Below are positions 43,105-51,420 of a DNA stretch of 64,000 bases, one piece after another. The stretch spans positions 24,039-88,038 of the forward strand of contig SFSZ01000005.1 of assembly GCA_004563275.1 (NCBI GenBank). Reading direction: 5' to 3'. The notes under the pieces were generated by a model. That model did not search any database. It was not told where the DNA came from and saw only the letters and a program-made list of their open reading frames with translations. This DNA is from a bacterium. Its GTDB lineage: Bacteria; Bacillota_I; Bacilli_A; RF39; UBA660. Each line of letters opens with the position of its first letter. The first letter of the stretch is position 1. Both the position numbers and the translations under genes were made by a program.

Positions 43105-43821
43105 ATGGATAAAGAGAATGTTACAAAACTTGATATATTACATGGTTATGATGATTACTTAGATTCTTTAAATAGAAAATTAGATTATATTAGTGATCAA
43201 TTATATGGTGGAGATACACATAGTATAGAGGAACTTACGGATTTAGTTTTAGATATTGAAGAAGTTAATTTTAGATTACCTAAAATTTACATGTCTTTAA
43301 AAAAAATAGATGAAATTGAAATTAAACATAATAGAATATGGTATTTAGTATTTAAATTATCTTTAATTGTTGATGTAAGTTTAATAGGTTTAGGAAGTTT
43401 TGCTTTAGCAGGAATTTTAGTTGCCATTCAATATTATTTACATAGTCTTATTAAAAAAAGATCTAATGAAGTGGCTGATTATATTGACAGTCTTATTAAA
43501 AAAAGTGAAAGTATAGATAGACGTACTAAACATTATCAAGAAATAGCAGGAATTAAACTTCAAAAACAGCTTGAATATGAATGCAGTGAACAGGCAACTG
43601 AAGAAGAAATGCTTGAATTTGAAAGAGCTTTAAAACTTGTTAATGCTTTACTTAATAATGAAGATATAAAAGAGTATTCTGAAGAAACTAAAGAACTTGC
43701 AAGAAAAATCTTAGAAGATAGTGGTGCTCAAGGAGACACTTTAGATGAACTAGTAGAAGATATGAAGGTTATAGTTGCAAATCAAAAAGGTGGAAGAACT
43801 TTAACTAAGGATAAGAAATAA
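43105..43821 (+). CDS. Unknown protein with central membrane helices (238 aa)
   Basis: Not recognised. The N-terminal 80 residues are helical and charged, a hydrophobic stretch (about 80-113) could make one or two membrane passes, and the rest is a long charged helix region with coiled-coil character. The promoter is the strongest in the window, so the protein may be abundant. The gene stands alone between two terminated units. Confidence 0.75.
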   Translation: MDKENVTKLDILHGYDDYLDSLNRKLDYISDQLYGGDTHSIEELTDLVLDIEEVNFRLPKIYMSLKKIDEIEIKHNRIWYLVFKLSLIVDVSLIGLGSFALAGILVAIQYYLHSLIKKRSNEVADYIDSLIKKSESIDRRTKHYQEIAGIKLQKQLEYECSEQATEEEMLEFERALKLVNALLNNEDIKEYSEETKELARKILEDSGAQGDTLDELVEDMKVIVANQKGGRTLTKDKK

Positions 43822-43830
43822 CTTTACATA

Positions 43831-43860
43831 AAAATGTGTCAAATGACACATTTTTTTTAT
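43831..43860 (+). terminator. Intrinsic terminator after the 43.1 kb gene
   Basis: A 10-bp stem (AAAATGTGTC / GACACATTTT) with AAAT loop and a T-run. Confidence 0.9.
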
Positions 43861-43902
43861 TAACAAAAATTTTTTCTTGCGGATTATGTTAGTTTGGTGT
43901 AT

Positions 43903-43908
43903 TATAAT
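43903..43908 (+). promoter_or_regulatory. -10 box of the mraZ promoter
   Basis: TATAAT just ahead of the GTGG repeats. A TTGCGG hexamer lies 20 bp upstream, too far for a good -35. Confidence 0.6.
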
Positions 43909-43916
43909 GGTAGACG

Positions 43917-43940
43917 GTGGCAGGATGTGGAAGAAAGTGG
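43917..43940 (+). promoter_or_regulatory. MraZ-type operator: three GTGG boxes at 10-bp period
   Basis: GTGG occurs at 43917, 43927 and 43937, exactly 10 bp apart and so on one face of the helix. The known target of MraZ is a set of such short G-rich direct repeats in its own promoter. Here they lie just after the -10 box, over the transcript start and next to the ribosome-binding site. Confidence 0.8.
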
Positions 43941-43949
43941 GGGATTAAA

Positions 43950-44393
43950 ATGTTAATGGGAGAATTTCATCATAATATTGATGATAAAGGCAGATTAATA
44001 ATTCCTTCTAAGTTCAGATATGAACTAGGAGAGAAGTTTGTAATCACCCGTGGCTTAGAAAAATGTTTATTTGTTTATTCTCTTACTGAATGGGAGAAAA
44101 TAGTTAAACGTTTAAGAAGCCTACCATTTACAAATAAAGATGCCCGTAATTTTACAAGATTCTTCCTATCAGGCGCTGCAGAATGTGAATTCGATAAACA
44201 AGGTCGAATAAACATTACCTCCCCACTCGTTCGTTACGCCGATTTAACTAAAGAATGCGTTATAATCGGCGCTAATGATCGACTTGAAATATGGAGTGAG
44301 GATTCATGGTGTAATTTCTTTGAGGAAAATGAAGATAGCTTAGCAGATATTGCAGAAAATCTATTTAAGGCTGATGATTATGAAACATTATAG
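43950..44393 (+). CDS. mraZ: Transcriptional regulator MraZ
   Basis: AbrB-fold DNA-binding protein that controls the division and wall (dcw) cluster. The 147-residue protein has two copies of the D-x-K-G-R motif: [15 protein letters not shown] near residue 10 and [14 protein letters not shown] near 85. ATG 43950 gives the family start [11 protein letters not shown]; the purine-rich sequence before it is also the last GTGG box. It overlaps rsmH by 14 nt. Confidence 0.95.
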   Translation: MLMGEFHHNIDDKGRLIIPSKFRYELGEKFVITRGLEKCLFVYSLTEWEKIVKRLRSLPFTNKDARNFTRFFLSGAAECEFDKQGRINITSPLVRYADLTKECVIIGANDRLEIWSEDSWCNFFEENEDSLADIAENLFKADDYETL

Positions 44394-45303
44394 TGTACTT
44401 AAAAGTGAACTTATAGATGGATTAAACATCAAGCCAGATGGAATATATGTGGATGCAACACTAGGCTATGCAGGAGACTCAAAAGAAATATTAAAGCGAG
44501 TAAGAAGGGGTTTTCTTTTCGCCTTTGATCAAGACATGGAAGCTATTAATTATAGCCAAAATGAATTATCAAAGATAAGTGATAATTTCAAAATTATTTA
44601 TTCTAATTTTGAACATTTAAAAGAAAAATTAACTGAAGAGGGAATAACTTTAGTTGATGGAATTATTTTTGATTTAGGTTTATCTAGTCCACAAATAGAT
44701 GAAAAAGAAAGAGGATTTTCATTTATGCAAGATGCACCACTTGATATGAGAATGGATTTAGGTAAAGAATTAGATGCTAAAATGATAGTTAATAACTATA
44801 GTTTAGATAAGCTTACAGATATATTTTTTAAATATGGAGAAGAAAAATATTCAAGAAGTATAGCTAAATCAGTTGTTAAAGAAAGACAAAAGAAAGAAAT
44901 CAATACAACATTAGAGTTAGTAGAAGCTATTAAAAAAGGAGTACCTTTTAAATACTTTATTACTAATCATCCAGAAAGACAAATATTTCAAGCAATTAGA
45001 ATTGAAGTAAATGATGAATTAAATGTTTTAACTAAAGCTTTAGTAGATGCTATTATGATGCTAAAGAAGGGCGGAAGAATAGGAGTAATTACTTTTCATT
45101 CTTTAGAAGATAGAATAGTTAAACAAACATTTAAAAAATATAGTGAAGTTGATGATTTAGTTAAAGGATTACCAGAAATTCCTGATGAATATAAACCTTT
45201 AATTAAACTTATAAATAAAAAACCTATTTTACCTAGTGATAGTGAGTTAGAGGAAAATAGTAGAAGCAGAAGTGCTAAATTAAGAATAATAGAAAGGGTA
45301 TAA
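44380..45303 (+). CDS. rsmH: 16S rRNA m4C1402 methyltransferase RsmH
   Basis: SAM-dependent methyltransferase for N4 of C1402. The 307-residue protein begins [28 protein letters not shown], with motif [13 protein letters not shown], then [27 protein letters not shown], and the late [16 protein letters not shown] and [12 protein letters not shown] motifs. ATG 44380 is the start that matches the family; ATG 44374 is two codons earlier. Confidence 0.96.
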   Translation: MKHYSVLKSELIDGLNIKPDGIYVDATLGYAGDSKEILKRVRRGFLFAFDQDMEAINYSQNELSKISDNFKIIYSNFEHLKEKLTEEGITLVDGIIFDLGLSSPQIDEKERGFSFMQDAPLDMRMDLGKELDAKMIVNNYSLDKLTDIFFKYGEEKYSRSIAKSVVKERQKKEINTTLELVEAIKKGVPFKYFITNHPERQIFQAIRIEVNDELNVLTKALVDAIMMLKKGGRIGVITFHSLEDRIVKQTFKKYSEVDDLVKGLPEIPDEYKPLIKLINKKPILPSDSELEENSRSRSAKLRIIERV

Positions 45304-45305
45304 AT

Positions 45306-45596
45306 ATGAAGAAGACTAGAAAAAAAGTTAAGTTGCATGGTATTGATAGATTATTAATTACAATTTTAGTGTTACTTGTAGTTTCTAGTCCAATTGTAGT
45401 TGTATACTCTAAGAGTGTGTTATCTGAAAGTAATATTGAACTTGAAAGAATGAAAAAGAAGATAGATAAGCAAGAAAGTATTAATGAAAGTATTAATATG
45501 AAGATAAATGAACTTGCTAGTTTGTCAAATATTCAAGATATTGCAAAAGAATTTGGTTTAAAATATCAAAATGAAAATATAGTTGTGATAAAATAA
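45306..45596 (+). CDS. ftsL: FtsL-like division protein
   Basis: 96 residues with a basic N-terminal tail, one membrane segment (about 16-37) and a coiled coil (48-75) leading to LSNIQDIAKEFGLKY. Sequence is weakly conserved in FtsL proteins, so the call rests on this layout and on its fixed place between rsmH and the PBP gene. Confidence 0.85.
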   Translation: MKKTRKKVKLHGIDRLLITILVLLVVSSPIVVVYSKSVLSESNIELERMKKKIDKQESINESINMKINELASLSNIQDIAKEFGLKYQNENIVVIK

Positions 45597-45612
45597 ATAC
45601 AGGTGATGAAGA

Positions 45613-47721
45613 GTGAAGAAAAGTAACAAAAGCATATCAATTAATAAATTTACTATGCTTGGAGTTGCTTTTTTGTTTGCAATAATTATTGCTAAACTTT
45701 TATATGTAGCTGTTTCTACTAATGTAGATGGAATTGATTTAAAGAAGTTTGCTTTATCAAGAACTACTGCTACAAAGAAGATAACTGCAACAAGAGGAAC
45801 TATTTATGATGCCAATAATGAAATACTTGCACAAAATGTTAGAAGTTATACAGTTATTGCATATTTAGCTGAATCAAGAACAACTGATCCAGATAATCCT
45901 CAACATGTAGTAGATAAACAAATGACAGCAGAAAAGTTAAGTCCTTTATTAAATATGAAAGTTGAAACTTTAGTTAAAATGCTTAGTAGAGATGCTTATC
46001 AAGTTGAACTTAGACCAGGTGGATATAATATTAGTGAGTTATTAAAACAAGAAATAGATGCTTTAAACTTACCGGGAATAGATTTTATTAAAAGTACTAA
46101 AAGAGATTATCCTAATGGTGATTTTGCTTCTTATATTTTAGGATATGCGGTAAGAAAAGATGATGGTTCAATAGTTGGTGAATTAGGTATTGAAGGAAAG
46201 TATAATAAACAATTAACTGGTACTGATGGTAAACTTACTTATCAAAAAGATGCTTATGGATATAAGATAGCTAATACTCCTGAAGTTGAGGATCCAGCAA
46301 CAGATGGGGTAGAGATTTATTTAACTTTAGATTCTAAGATTCAATTATATTTAGAAAATGCAATGGATAAGTTAGAAGAAGTAGGAATTGATTGGGCAAC
46401 TTTAACAATTGCTAATGCTAAAACAGGGGCGATTGTTGGTTCAGCATCAACACCTAGTTTTGATCCAAATAAATTAAATATTACAGATTATAATAATCCT
46501 TTAGTTAGTTATACTTATGAACCAGGTTCAACTATGAAGATTTATTCATTTATGGCAGCAATAGATACAGGTAATTATAATGGTAGTGATTTATATGATT
46601 CAGGTAATATTGTCGTAGATGATTATGTTATTAGTGACTGGAATAGAAAAGGATGGGGTAAGATTAGCTATGATGTTGGTTTTACGTATTCTTCAAATGT
46701 TGCAGCAGTTAAATTAGCCGAAAAAGTTGGCAAAGATAAATTAGTTGAATATTATGAAAAATTTGGTTTTGGTTCTAAGACAGGAATTGAACTTTCAAAT
46801 GAGTTAAGTGGTAAGTTAGATTTCTTTTATAAATCAGAACTTGCAAGTGCATCTTATGGACAAGGTATTACGACAACACCAATTCAAAACATTCAAGCAT
46901 TAACATCAATAAGTAATAAAGGTATAGTTTTAAAACCATATATAGTTGAAAAAATTGTTGATCCAAATACAGGAAAAACTATTTATGAAGGAAAAAGAAC
47001 AGAATTAGGTAGAGCAGTAAGTGAAAATACTGTTAATAAAATTATTGAACTTATGGATATGACAGTTAATGGTAATGATCCGATTGCAACTGGTAAAAAA
47101 TATCAAACTGATCAAGTTAGATTAATTGGTAAGACCGGTACAGCACAATACACAACGGCATCTGGTAAATATGCAAGTGGTAACTTTAATAATATTAGAT
47201 CATTTGCGGGAATGTTTCCTAAAGATGATCCTGAATATATAATTTATGTATCAATTAAAAGATTACAAACATCTGGTTATTATATGGGTAGCGTAATTAA
47301 AGAAGTAGTAGAATCAGTTGCTAAATATAAAAATTTAAATTTAAGACAATCAGATGAAGATAGTAATAAAATAGTTAAAATTGCTAATTATATTACAATG
47401 ACTCCTAATGAAGTAACTAGTAAATTAGAATCATTTGGACTTACTCCTATTGTTATTGGAGATGGAGAATTTATTACAGAACAATATCCAAGAAAAGATG
47501 TAAGTGCTCTTCAAGGAAGTAAAGTGTTCTTAAAAACAAATGGTAATAGTTATACAATGCCTAATGTAATAGGATGGACTAAAAATGAAGTAATAACACT
47601 AGCAAAATTACTTAATTTATCTTATAATGTTAGTGGATATGGAAATGTTACTTCAGTAAATATAAATGCTGGTGAAGTAATAGACCAGACTAAAACTTTA
47701 GAGATTGTATTGGGAGGTTAA
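45613..47721 (+). CDS. Division-type class B penicillin-binding protein with PASTA domains (PBP2B/FtsI)
   Basis: Septal peptidoglycan transpeptidase of 702 residues. It has a membrane anchor (about 15-35), a dimerisation region with RGTIYDANNEILAQN, and the transpeptidase domain: STMK near residue 304, SSN near 360 and KTGTAQ near 507. Two PASTA domains cover about 595-702. The start is GTG 45613, with AGGTGA 6 nt upstream; there is no ATG alternative in frame nearby. PbpB and SpoVD share this layout; the position after ftsL fits either. Confidence 0.93.
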   Translation: MKKSNKSISINKFTMLGVAFLFAIIIAKLLYVAVSTNVDGIDLKKFALSRTTATKKITATRGTIYDANNEILAQNVRSYTVIAYLAESRTTDPDNPQHVVDKQMTAEKLSPLLNMKVETLVKMLSRDAYQVELRPGGYNISELLKQEIDALNLPGIDFIKSTKRDYPNGDFASYILGYAVRKDDGSIVGELGIEGKYNKQLTGTDGKLTYQKDAYGYKIANTPEVEDPATDGVEIYLTLDSKIQLYLENAMDKLEEVGIDWATLTIANAKTGAIVGSASTPSFDPNKLNITDYNNPLVSYTYEPGSTMKIYSFMAAIDTGNYNGSDLYDSGNIVVDDYVISDWNRKGWGKISYDVGFTYSSNVAAVKLAEKVGKDKLVEYYEKFGFGSKTGIELSNELSGKLDFFYKSELASASYGQGITTTPIQNIQALTSISNKGIVLKPYIVEKIVDPNTGKTIYEGKRTELGRAVSENTVNKIIELMDMTVNGNDPIATGKKYQTDQVRLIGKTGTAQYTTASGKYASGNFNNIRSFAGMFPKDDPEYIIYVSIKRLQTSGYYMGSVIKEVVESVAKYKNLNLRQSDEDSNKIVKIANYITMTPNEVTSKLESFGLTPIVIGDGEFITEQYPRKDVSALQGSKVFLKTNGNSYTMPNVIGWTKNEVITLAKLLNLSYNVSGYGNVTSVNINAGEVIDQTKTLEIVLGG

Positions 47722-47722
47722 A

Positions 47723-48250
47723 ATGAAGAAGTTAAATAAAAAGAAAGATGTAAAGTTTTTTAATTCTTATAATGTAATTATTATAAGTTTAATTATATTA
47801 GTTTTAGTACTTATATTCTTTTGTAGTCATTTAATGAAGTCAAGTAAGACTTATATGTTTAATGGTAGTGGCAAGTATGTAACTATATATAATGGAGTAG
47901 TTAGTTTAAATTATGATATTAATATCTTTGAAGGTAGTGATATAACTTATTTACCTTTAAAAGATCAAGCTGTAACTAAATATAAAATTGGTTATTATGT
48001 TAAAGTAAATGATAGTTTAAAAGAATTAGTTGTTATATCTGATGAAGATAAAGAAGGTTATTCACTAAAGAGTGTATTAGAAGGATTAAGCGCTTTTAAT
48101 GTAACTGAATTACCTAAAAATGATAAGTACTTTAACAGTGAAAAGATTAAGAATCTTAAAAACTTATATTTTGTAATTGAAGCTACTACTAAATCTGGCG
48201 AAGTAATTAATGAATCTTATGAACTTAATGTAACAAAATTATCTAGATAA
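47723..48250 (+). CDS. Single-pass membrane protein of unknown function after the PBP gene
   Basis: 175 residues: basic cytoplasmic start, one membrane segment (about 20-42) and an extracellular domain with mixed strands. Not recognised. GGAGGT lies 4 nt before ATG 47723, which is 1 nt after the PBP stop, so the two are co-translated and it may be a division partner. A terminator ends the cluster here; mraY, murD and the rest of a usual dcw cluster do not follow. Confidence 0.75.
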   Translation: MKKLNKKKDVKFFNSYNVIIISLIILVLVLIFFCSHLMKSSKTYMFNGSGKYVTIYNGVVSLNYDINIFEGSDITYLPLKDQAVTKYKIGYYVKVNDSLKELVVISDEDKEGYSLKSVLEGLSAFNVTELPKNDKYFNSEKIKNLKNLYFVIEATTKSGEVINESYELNVTKLSR

Positions 48251-48271
48251 GCACCTTTGGTGCTTTTTTTA
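48249..48271 (+). terminator. Intrinsic terminator after the dcw cluster
   Basis: A 7-bp stem (AAGCACC / GGTGCTT) with TTT loop, followed by TTTTT, overlapping the stop. Confidence 0.9.
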
Positions 48272-48366
48272 TGATAAAAAATAGTTTGATGATTGGTAGA
48301 TTCTTAACTTTTTGGTGCCGTGCCGTTTTATTCTTTTTTGAATACTTTATTATTAGGAGGTTTTAT

Positions 48367-49044
48367 ATGGATTTTAGGGTTATTGAAAATGGAATGAAGA
48401 GAATTACTAATTCTTATGGAAATGGCCATAATGGGGTTGATTTGGGCTTTTTTAAGGGTGAAGGTGATATTCCTATTTATAGTAATTGTGTTGGGGTTGT
48501 TTATGAGGTAGTTGATGGGCTTGATAATAATACTAGAAGTAGTGGTAGTAAGTCTTGGGGTAATTATGTTTATATTCGTCATCCAAATGGGATGTTTTCT
48601 AGATATGCGCATTTAAAGAAGGGGATTTTAGTTCGTAAGGGTGATAATGTTAATGCGGAAACGGTTTTAGGTTATATGGGTGATAGTGGTAGAGCTTATG
48701 GTAAGCATTTACATTTTGAGGTATCTACTGGTTATAGTTCACGTAAAAGAATTAATCCAACTTCTTTTTTAACTAAAGCTATTTATGATCAAGATACTTA
48801 TATGTATGATTTACCTAAGTTAAGACTTGGTATTTGGGGATGGAAACGTGGAGATAGAGATAAGAATGTTGGTTTAATTCAAAGATTTTTAAATTGGTCA
48901 ATGAATAGTAATTTGGCAGTAGATAATTCTTTTGGGAGAAAAACTGAAAGGGCGGTTTTAGCTTATCAGAAGAGATTTGGTTTAAAGGAAGATGGTAAGT
49001 TTGGACCTGATTGTTTAAAGATGGCGAAGTCTTTAATAATTTAA
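48367..49044 (+). CDS. M23 peptidase with peptidoglycan-binding domain (lysin-like)
   Basis: 225 residues. The N-terminal M23/LytM domain has GHNGVDLG (His and Asp zinc ligands, residue ~21), YAHL and the catalytic HLHFEV near 117. The C-terminal part (about 155-225) is a PG_binding_1 fold with VGLIQRFLNW and AVLAYQKRFGLKEDGKFGPDC. There is no signal peptide or membrane segment, as in phage-type endolysins or proteins released by lysis. AGGAGG lies 5 nt before ATG 48367. An upstream in-frame extension of 32 codons is hydrophobic in part (TFWCRAVLFFFEYFIIRRF), but the ribosome-binding site favours the short form. Confidence 0.88.
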   Translation: MDFRVIENGMKRITNSYGNGHNGVDLGFFKGEGDIPIYSNCVGVVYEVVDGLDNNTRSSGSKSWGNYVYIRHPNGMFSRYAHLKKGILVRKGDNVNAETVLGYMGDSGRAYGKHLHFEVSTGYSSRKRINPTSFLTKAIYDQDTYMYDLPKLRLGIWGWKRGDRDKNVGLIQRFLNWSMNSNLAVDNSFGRKTERAVLAYQKRFGLKEDGKFGPDCLKMAKSLII

Positions 49045-49048
49045 GACA

Positions 49049-49071
49049 CAAAAAAACTCACCGAAGTGAGT
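49049..49071 (-). terminator. Terminator of the tRNA-Lys-Ile-Glu unit
   Basis: Read on the minus strand: ACTCAC-TTCG-GTGAGT stem-loop followed by TTTTTT. Confidence 0.88.
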
Positions 49072-49081
49072 AATTTTCAAT

Positions 49082-49157
49082 TGGTGACCCGTACGGGGTT
49101 CGAACCCATAAATGCATGCGTGAAAGGCATGTGTGTTAACCATTTCACCAACGGGCC
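49082..49157 (-). tRNA. tRNA-Glu (anticodon TTC)
   Basis: 76 nt with encoded CCA. Acceptor GGCCCGT pairs with ACGGGTC (one wobble); the anticodon loop is CTTTCAC and the T-loop TTCGAAC. Confidence 0.96.
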
Positions 49158-49166
49158 AATAACAAA

Positions 49167-49243
<77 letters not shown>

Positions 49244-49260
49244 ATTTGTTAAAATAAATT

Positions 49261-49336
49261 TGGTGCCCAGTTAGGGATTCGAACCCTAGACCCACTGATT
49301 AAGAGTCAGTTGCTCTACCAACTGAGCTAACTGGGC
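49261..49336 (-). tRNA. tRNA-Lys (anticodon CTT)
   Basis: 76 nt with encoded CCA. Acceptor GCCCAGT pairs with ACTGGGC; anticodon stem ACTGA/TCAGT encloses the loop CTCTTAA. CTT reads AAG only, so another Lys tRNA (TTT) is expected elsewhere. Confidence 0.95.
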
Positions 49337-49357
49337 AAAACTGAGTACTTATTCATT

Positions 49358-49366
49358 ATAACATAA
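49358..49366 (-). promoter_or_regulatory. Extended -10 promoter of the tRNA-Lys-Ile-Glu unit
   Basis: On the minus strand TGTTATAAT (TGnTATAAT) lies about 20 nt before tRNA-Lys. The 86-bp gap to tRNA-Ser otherwise shows only AT-rich sequence. Confidence 0.65.
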
Positions 49367-49422
49367 TTTTTTTAAAATACTAGTCTAAAATTGTAATTTT
49401 TAGTAATTTTTAAAAAATAAAA

Positions 49423-49513
49423 TGGCGGAGCAGGAGAGATTTGAACTCTCGCGCCGGTTACCCGACCTACACCCTTAGCAGGGGCGCCTCTTCAACCACT
49501 TGAGTACTACTCC
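49423..49513 (-). tRNA. tRNA-Ser (anticodon GCT)
   Basis: 91 nt with encoded CCA and the long class II variable arm. Acceptor GGAGTAG pairs with CTGCTCC (one wobble), discriminator G; the anticodon in CTGCTAA reads AGC/AGT. Confidence 0.95.
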
Positions 49514-49527
49514 GTGCCAACAAGAAA

Positions 49528-49556
49528 ATTTTACTATAAATATTCTTGATTGTCAA
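49528..49556 (-). promoter_or_regulatory. Consensus promoter of tRNA-Ser
   Basis: On the minus strand TTGACA, a 17-bp spacer and TAAAAT, about 14 nt before the tRNA 5' end. Confidence 0.85.
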
Positions 49557-49562
49557 TTAATT

Positions 49563-50423
49563 TTAATAAACTTCTGATTTGATTGATTCTATAAAATTCT
49601 TAATTAAAGAAACATAATCAACATTATTCTTTCTTTGTTCTTCAGTTAAAGTATACATATTAGGAACATTAACAATAGTAGCTCCAGAAGATACTAAATT
49701 TTTAATAGTATCATTTTCTTCTGTATCAGATAATTTAAATAAATAACTATTTGTTTTAGTACTAAAATAATTTTTAGCTTTAGAAATATTAGTATTAGAG
49801 TTTTCATCACTTGAAGAGATAGAAATAACTTCAAAACCATATTTTTCTAAAAATTTAAAAGCGTTATCAGCAGTAATAATTCTTTTATTTGAAGTACTTT
49901 CAGCAACTATTTTAAGTTCAGCATCTAATTCTGACATAGTTAATTTTAATTCTTCATATTTTTGATCAATACTATCACTTAAGTTAGAGTTAGTAATATA
50001 GTCTTTTAAACCATTTTTAACATTAGATGTCATCATTAAGAAGTTAGAAGGACTAAGCCATAATTCTGTAACATTATTTTTAATTTCTAAACCTTTAGAT
50101 ACATCAATAATATCCATTTTAGAGTTTTTATTGATTAAATTAGCCGCTACATCTTTTTCACTTACTAAACCGTTATAAATAAACATTTCAGCTTTAGAGA
50201 AGTCGTTTAGTTTTTTATTAGTTATAATATAGTTATTAATATCTGCTCCATTAGGGTAGATACTATAGATTTCTGAATGACTTCCATATAAGTAATCAGT
50301 TATATATTCAATAGGATATACTGTGGTATAGATGGTTATATTATCATAACTATCTTTTTTTATACATCCAGTTAGGGTTGTTAGGATTACTCCTAGTAAT
50401 ATAATTAATTTTAATTTTTTCAT
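49563..50423 (-). CDS. Metal-ABC-type substrate-binding lipoprotein without the usual metal ligands
   Basis: 286 residues. Lipobox LTGC places the lipid-bearing Cys at residue 20. The fold is that of ZnuA/AdcA-type binding proteins: [15 protein letters not shown] start, central helix, and [16 protein letters not shown]. The His ligands are absent: the G-x-x-x-H loop reads PNGADINNY, the D-x-H-x-W-L-x-P motif reads [10 protein letters not shown], and the third His (H-x-AF) is Asp. So it may bind another ligand or only keep a structural role. No ABC ATPase or permease stands next to it. It overlaps yidD by 4 nt. Confidence 0.8.
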   Translation of the reverse strand: MKKLKLIILLGVILTTLTGCIKKDSYDNITIYTTVYPIEYITDYLYGSHSEIYSIYPNGADINNYIITNKKLNDFSKAEMFIYNGLVSEKDVAANLINKNSKMDIIDVSKGLEIKNNVTELWLSPSNFLMMTSNVKNGLKDYITNSNLSDSIDQKYEELKLTMSELDAELKIVAESTSNKRIITADNAFKFLEKYGFEVISISSSDENSNTNISKAKNYFSTKTNSYLFKLSDTEENDTIKNLVSSGATIVNVPNMYTLTEEQRKNNVDYVSLIKNFIESIKSEVY

Positions 50424-50638
50424 TTTAAATTCTCCTTTAATGGGTCATATCCATATTTTCCAAAGGGGTGACACCTTAATATTCTTTTTATTCCTAATTT
50501 TAAGCCTTTTAAAGCACCATATTTATCGATAGCTTGTTTAGTGTATTCTGAACATGTAGGAATGAATCTACAAGCTTTATGACAAGATAATGGAGTGCTT
50601 TGATAAAGCGAAATTAGTTTAATCAATATCTTTTTCAT
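50420..50638 (-). CDS. yidD: Membrane protein insertion efficiency factor YidD
   Basis: 72-residue protein that assists YidC-dependent membrane insertion. The family signature is clear: [28 protein letters not shown], with conserved Cys residues, then [17 protein letters not shown]. It is the first gene of a two-gene minus-strand unit and is divergent from rnc. Confidence 0.95.
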   Translation of the reverse strand: MKKILIKLISLYQSTPLSCHKACRFIPTCSEYTKQAIDKYGALKGLKLGIKRILRCHPFGKYGYDPLKENLK

Positions 50639-50746
50639 ATTTATAATTATATAATAAAAAGATGTAAAAATAAATAATATTCTTTTTTTTAGGGCTTGTT
50701 TTTGTTAAAATAGTTATGAACTCTAGAAACTATTTGGTTTTTAGTA

Positions 50747-50752
50747 TATAAT
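50747..50752 (+). promoter_or_regulatory. -10 box for rnc-smc
   Basis: TATAAT 17 nt before the rnc start, with TAGAAA as a 4/6 -35 at 17 bp. An inverted repeat (AAATAGTT ... AACTATTT, about 50709-50735) overlaps the -35 region. Confidence 0.5.
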
Positions 50753-50769
50753 TAGAGAATGGTGATAAT

Positions 50770-51420
50770 ATGAATTTAACTAAATATGGAGTAAAAGATG
50801 ATAATCCAATTTTAAGAATGGCTTTAACGCATACTAGTTATGCTAATGAACATAAATGTCCATCTTATGAAAGATTAGAATATTTAGGTGATGCGGTGTT
50901 AGAACTTATTATGAGTGATTATTTTTATAAGCATACTGATTATTCTGAAGGAGAAATGAGTAAGAAGAGAAGTATGTATGTATGTGAAGAAGCTTTATTT
51001 GAATATGCGAATAATATTGGATTACCTTCTCATATTATGGTTGGTCATGGTTTAGAAAATACGATTAATCAAACTATTATTGCTGATGTATTTGAAGCAG
51101 TAGTAGCATGTATTTATTTAAATAGTGGTTTTAGTAAAGCTAGAGAATTTGTATTAGATGTAGCTTTACCTTATGTTAAAGAAGATGTTATCTTTTTAAG
51201 TGATTATAAATCTTATTTACAAGAATTAGTTCAAACTGATCGTAAGAGTGTTACTTATAATGTTATTAAAGATGAAGGACCTAGTCATGATAAGTATTTT
51301 GAAGTAGAAGTAGTTGTTGATGGCATTGTTTATGGTAAGGGTTCAGGTAAGAGTAAAAAGGAAGCTGAACAAAATGCAGCTAAGAATGCGATTGAATTAA
51401 GTGTGGGTGGAAATAAATGA
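50770..51420 (+). CDS. rnc: Ribonuclease III
   Basis: Double-strand RNA endonuclease for rRNA and mRNA processing. The 216-residue protein has the catalytic signature YERLEYLGDAVLEL near residue 37, the second acidic cluster (IIADVFEAVVACIYL) near 100, and a C-terminal dsRNA-binding domain (about 147-215) with GSGKSKKEAEQNAAKNAI. GGTGA lies 5 nt before the ATG. It overlaps smc by 4 nt (ATGA). Confidence 0.96.
   Translation: MNLTKYGVKDDNPILRMALTHTSYANEHKCPSYERLEYLGDAVLELIMSDYFYKHTDYSEGEMSKKRSMYVCEEALFEYANNIGLPSHIMVGHGLENTINQTIIADVFEAVVACIYLNSGFSKAREFVLDVALPYVKEDVIFLSDYKSYLQELVQTDRKSVTYNVIKDEGPSHDKYFEVEVVVDGIVYGKGSGKSKKEAEQNAAKNAIELSVGGNK

Noticed and set aside
48367..49044. Prophage region around the lysin-like gene
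   Set aside because: No integrase, holin, capsid, tail or repressor gene lies nearby; neighbours are dcw genes and tRNAs. tRNA genes can be attachment sites, but I see no duplicated tRNA 3' end.
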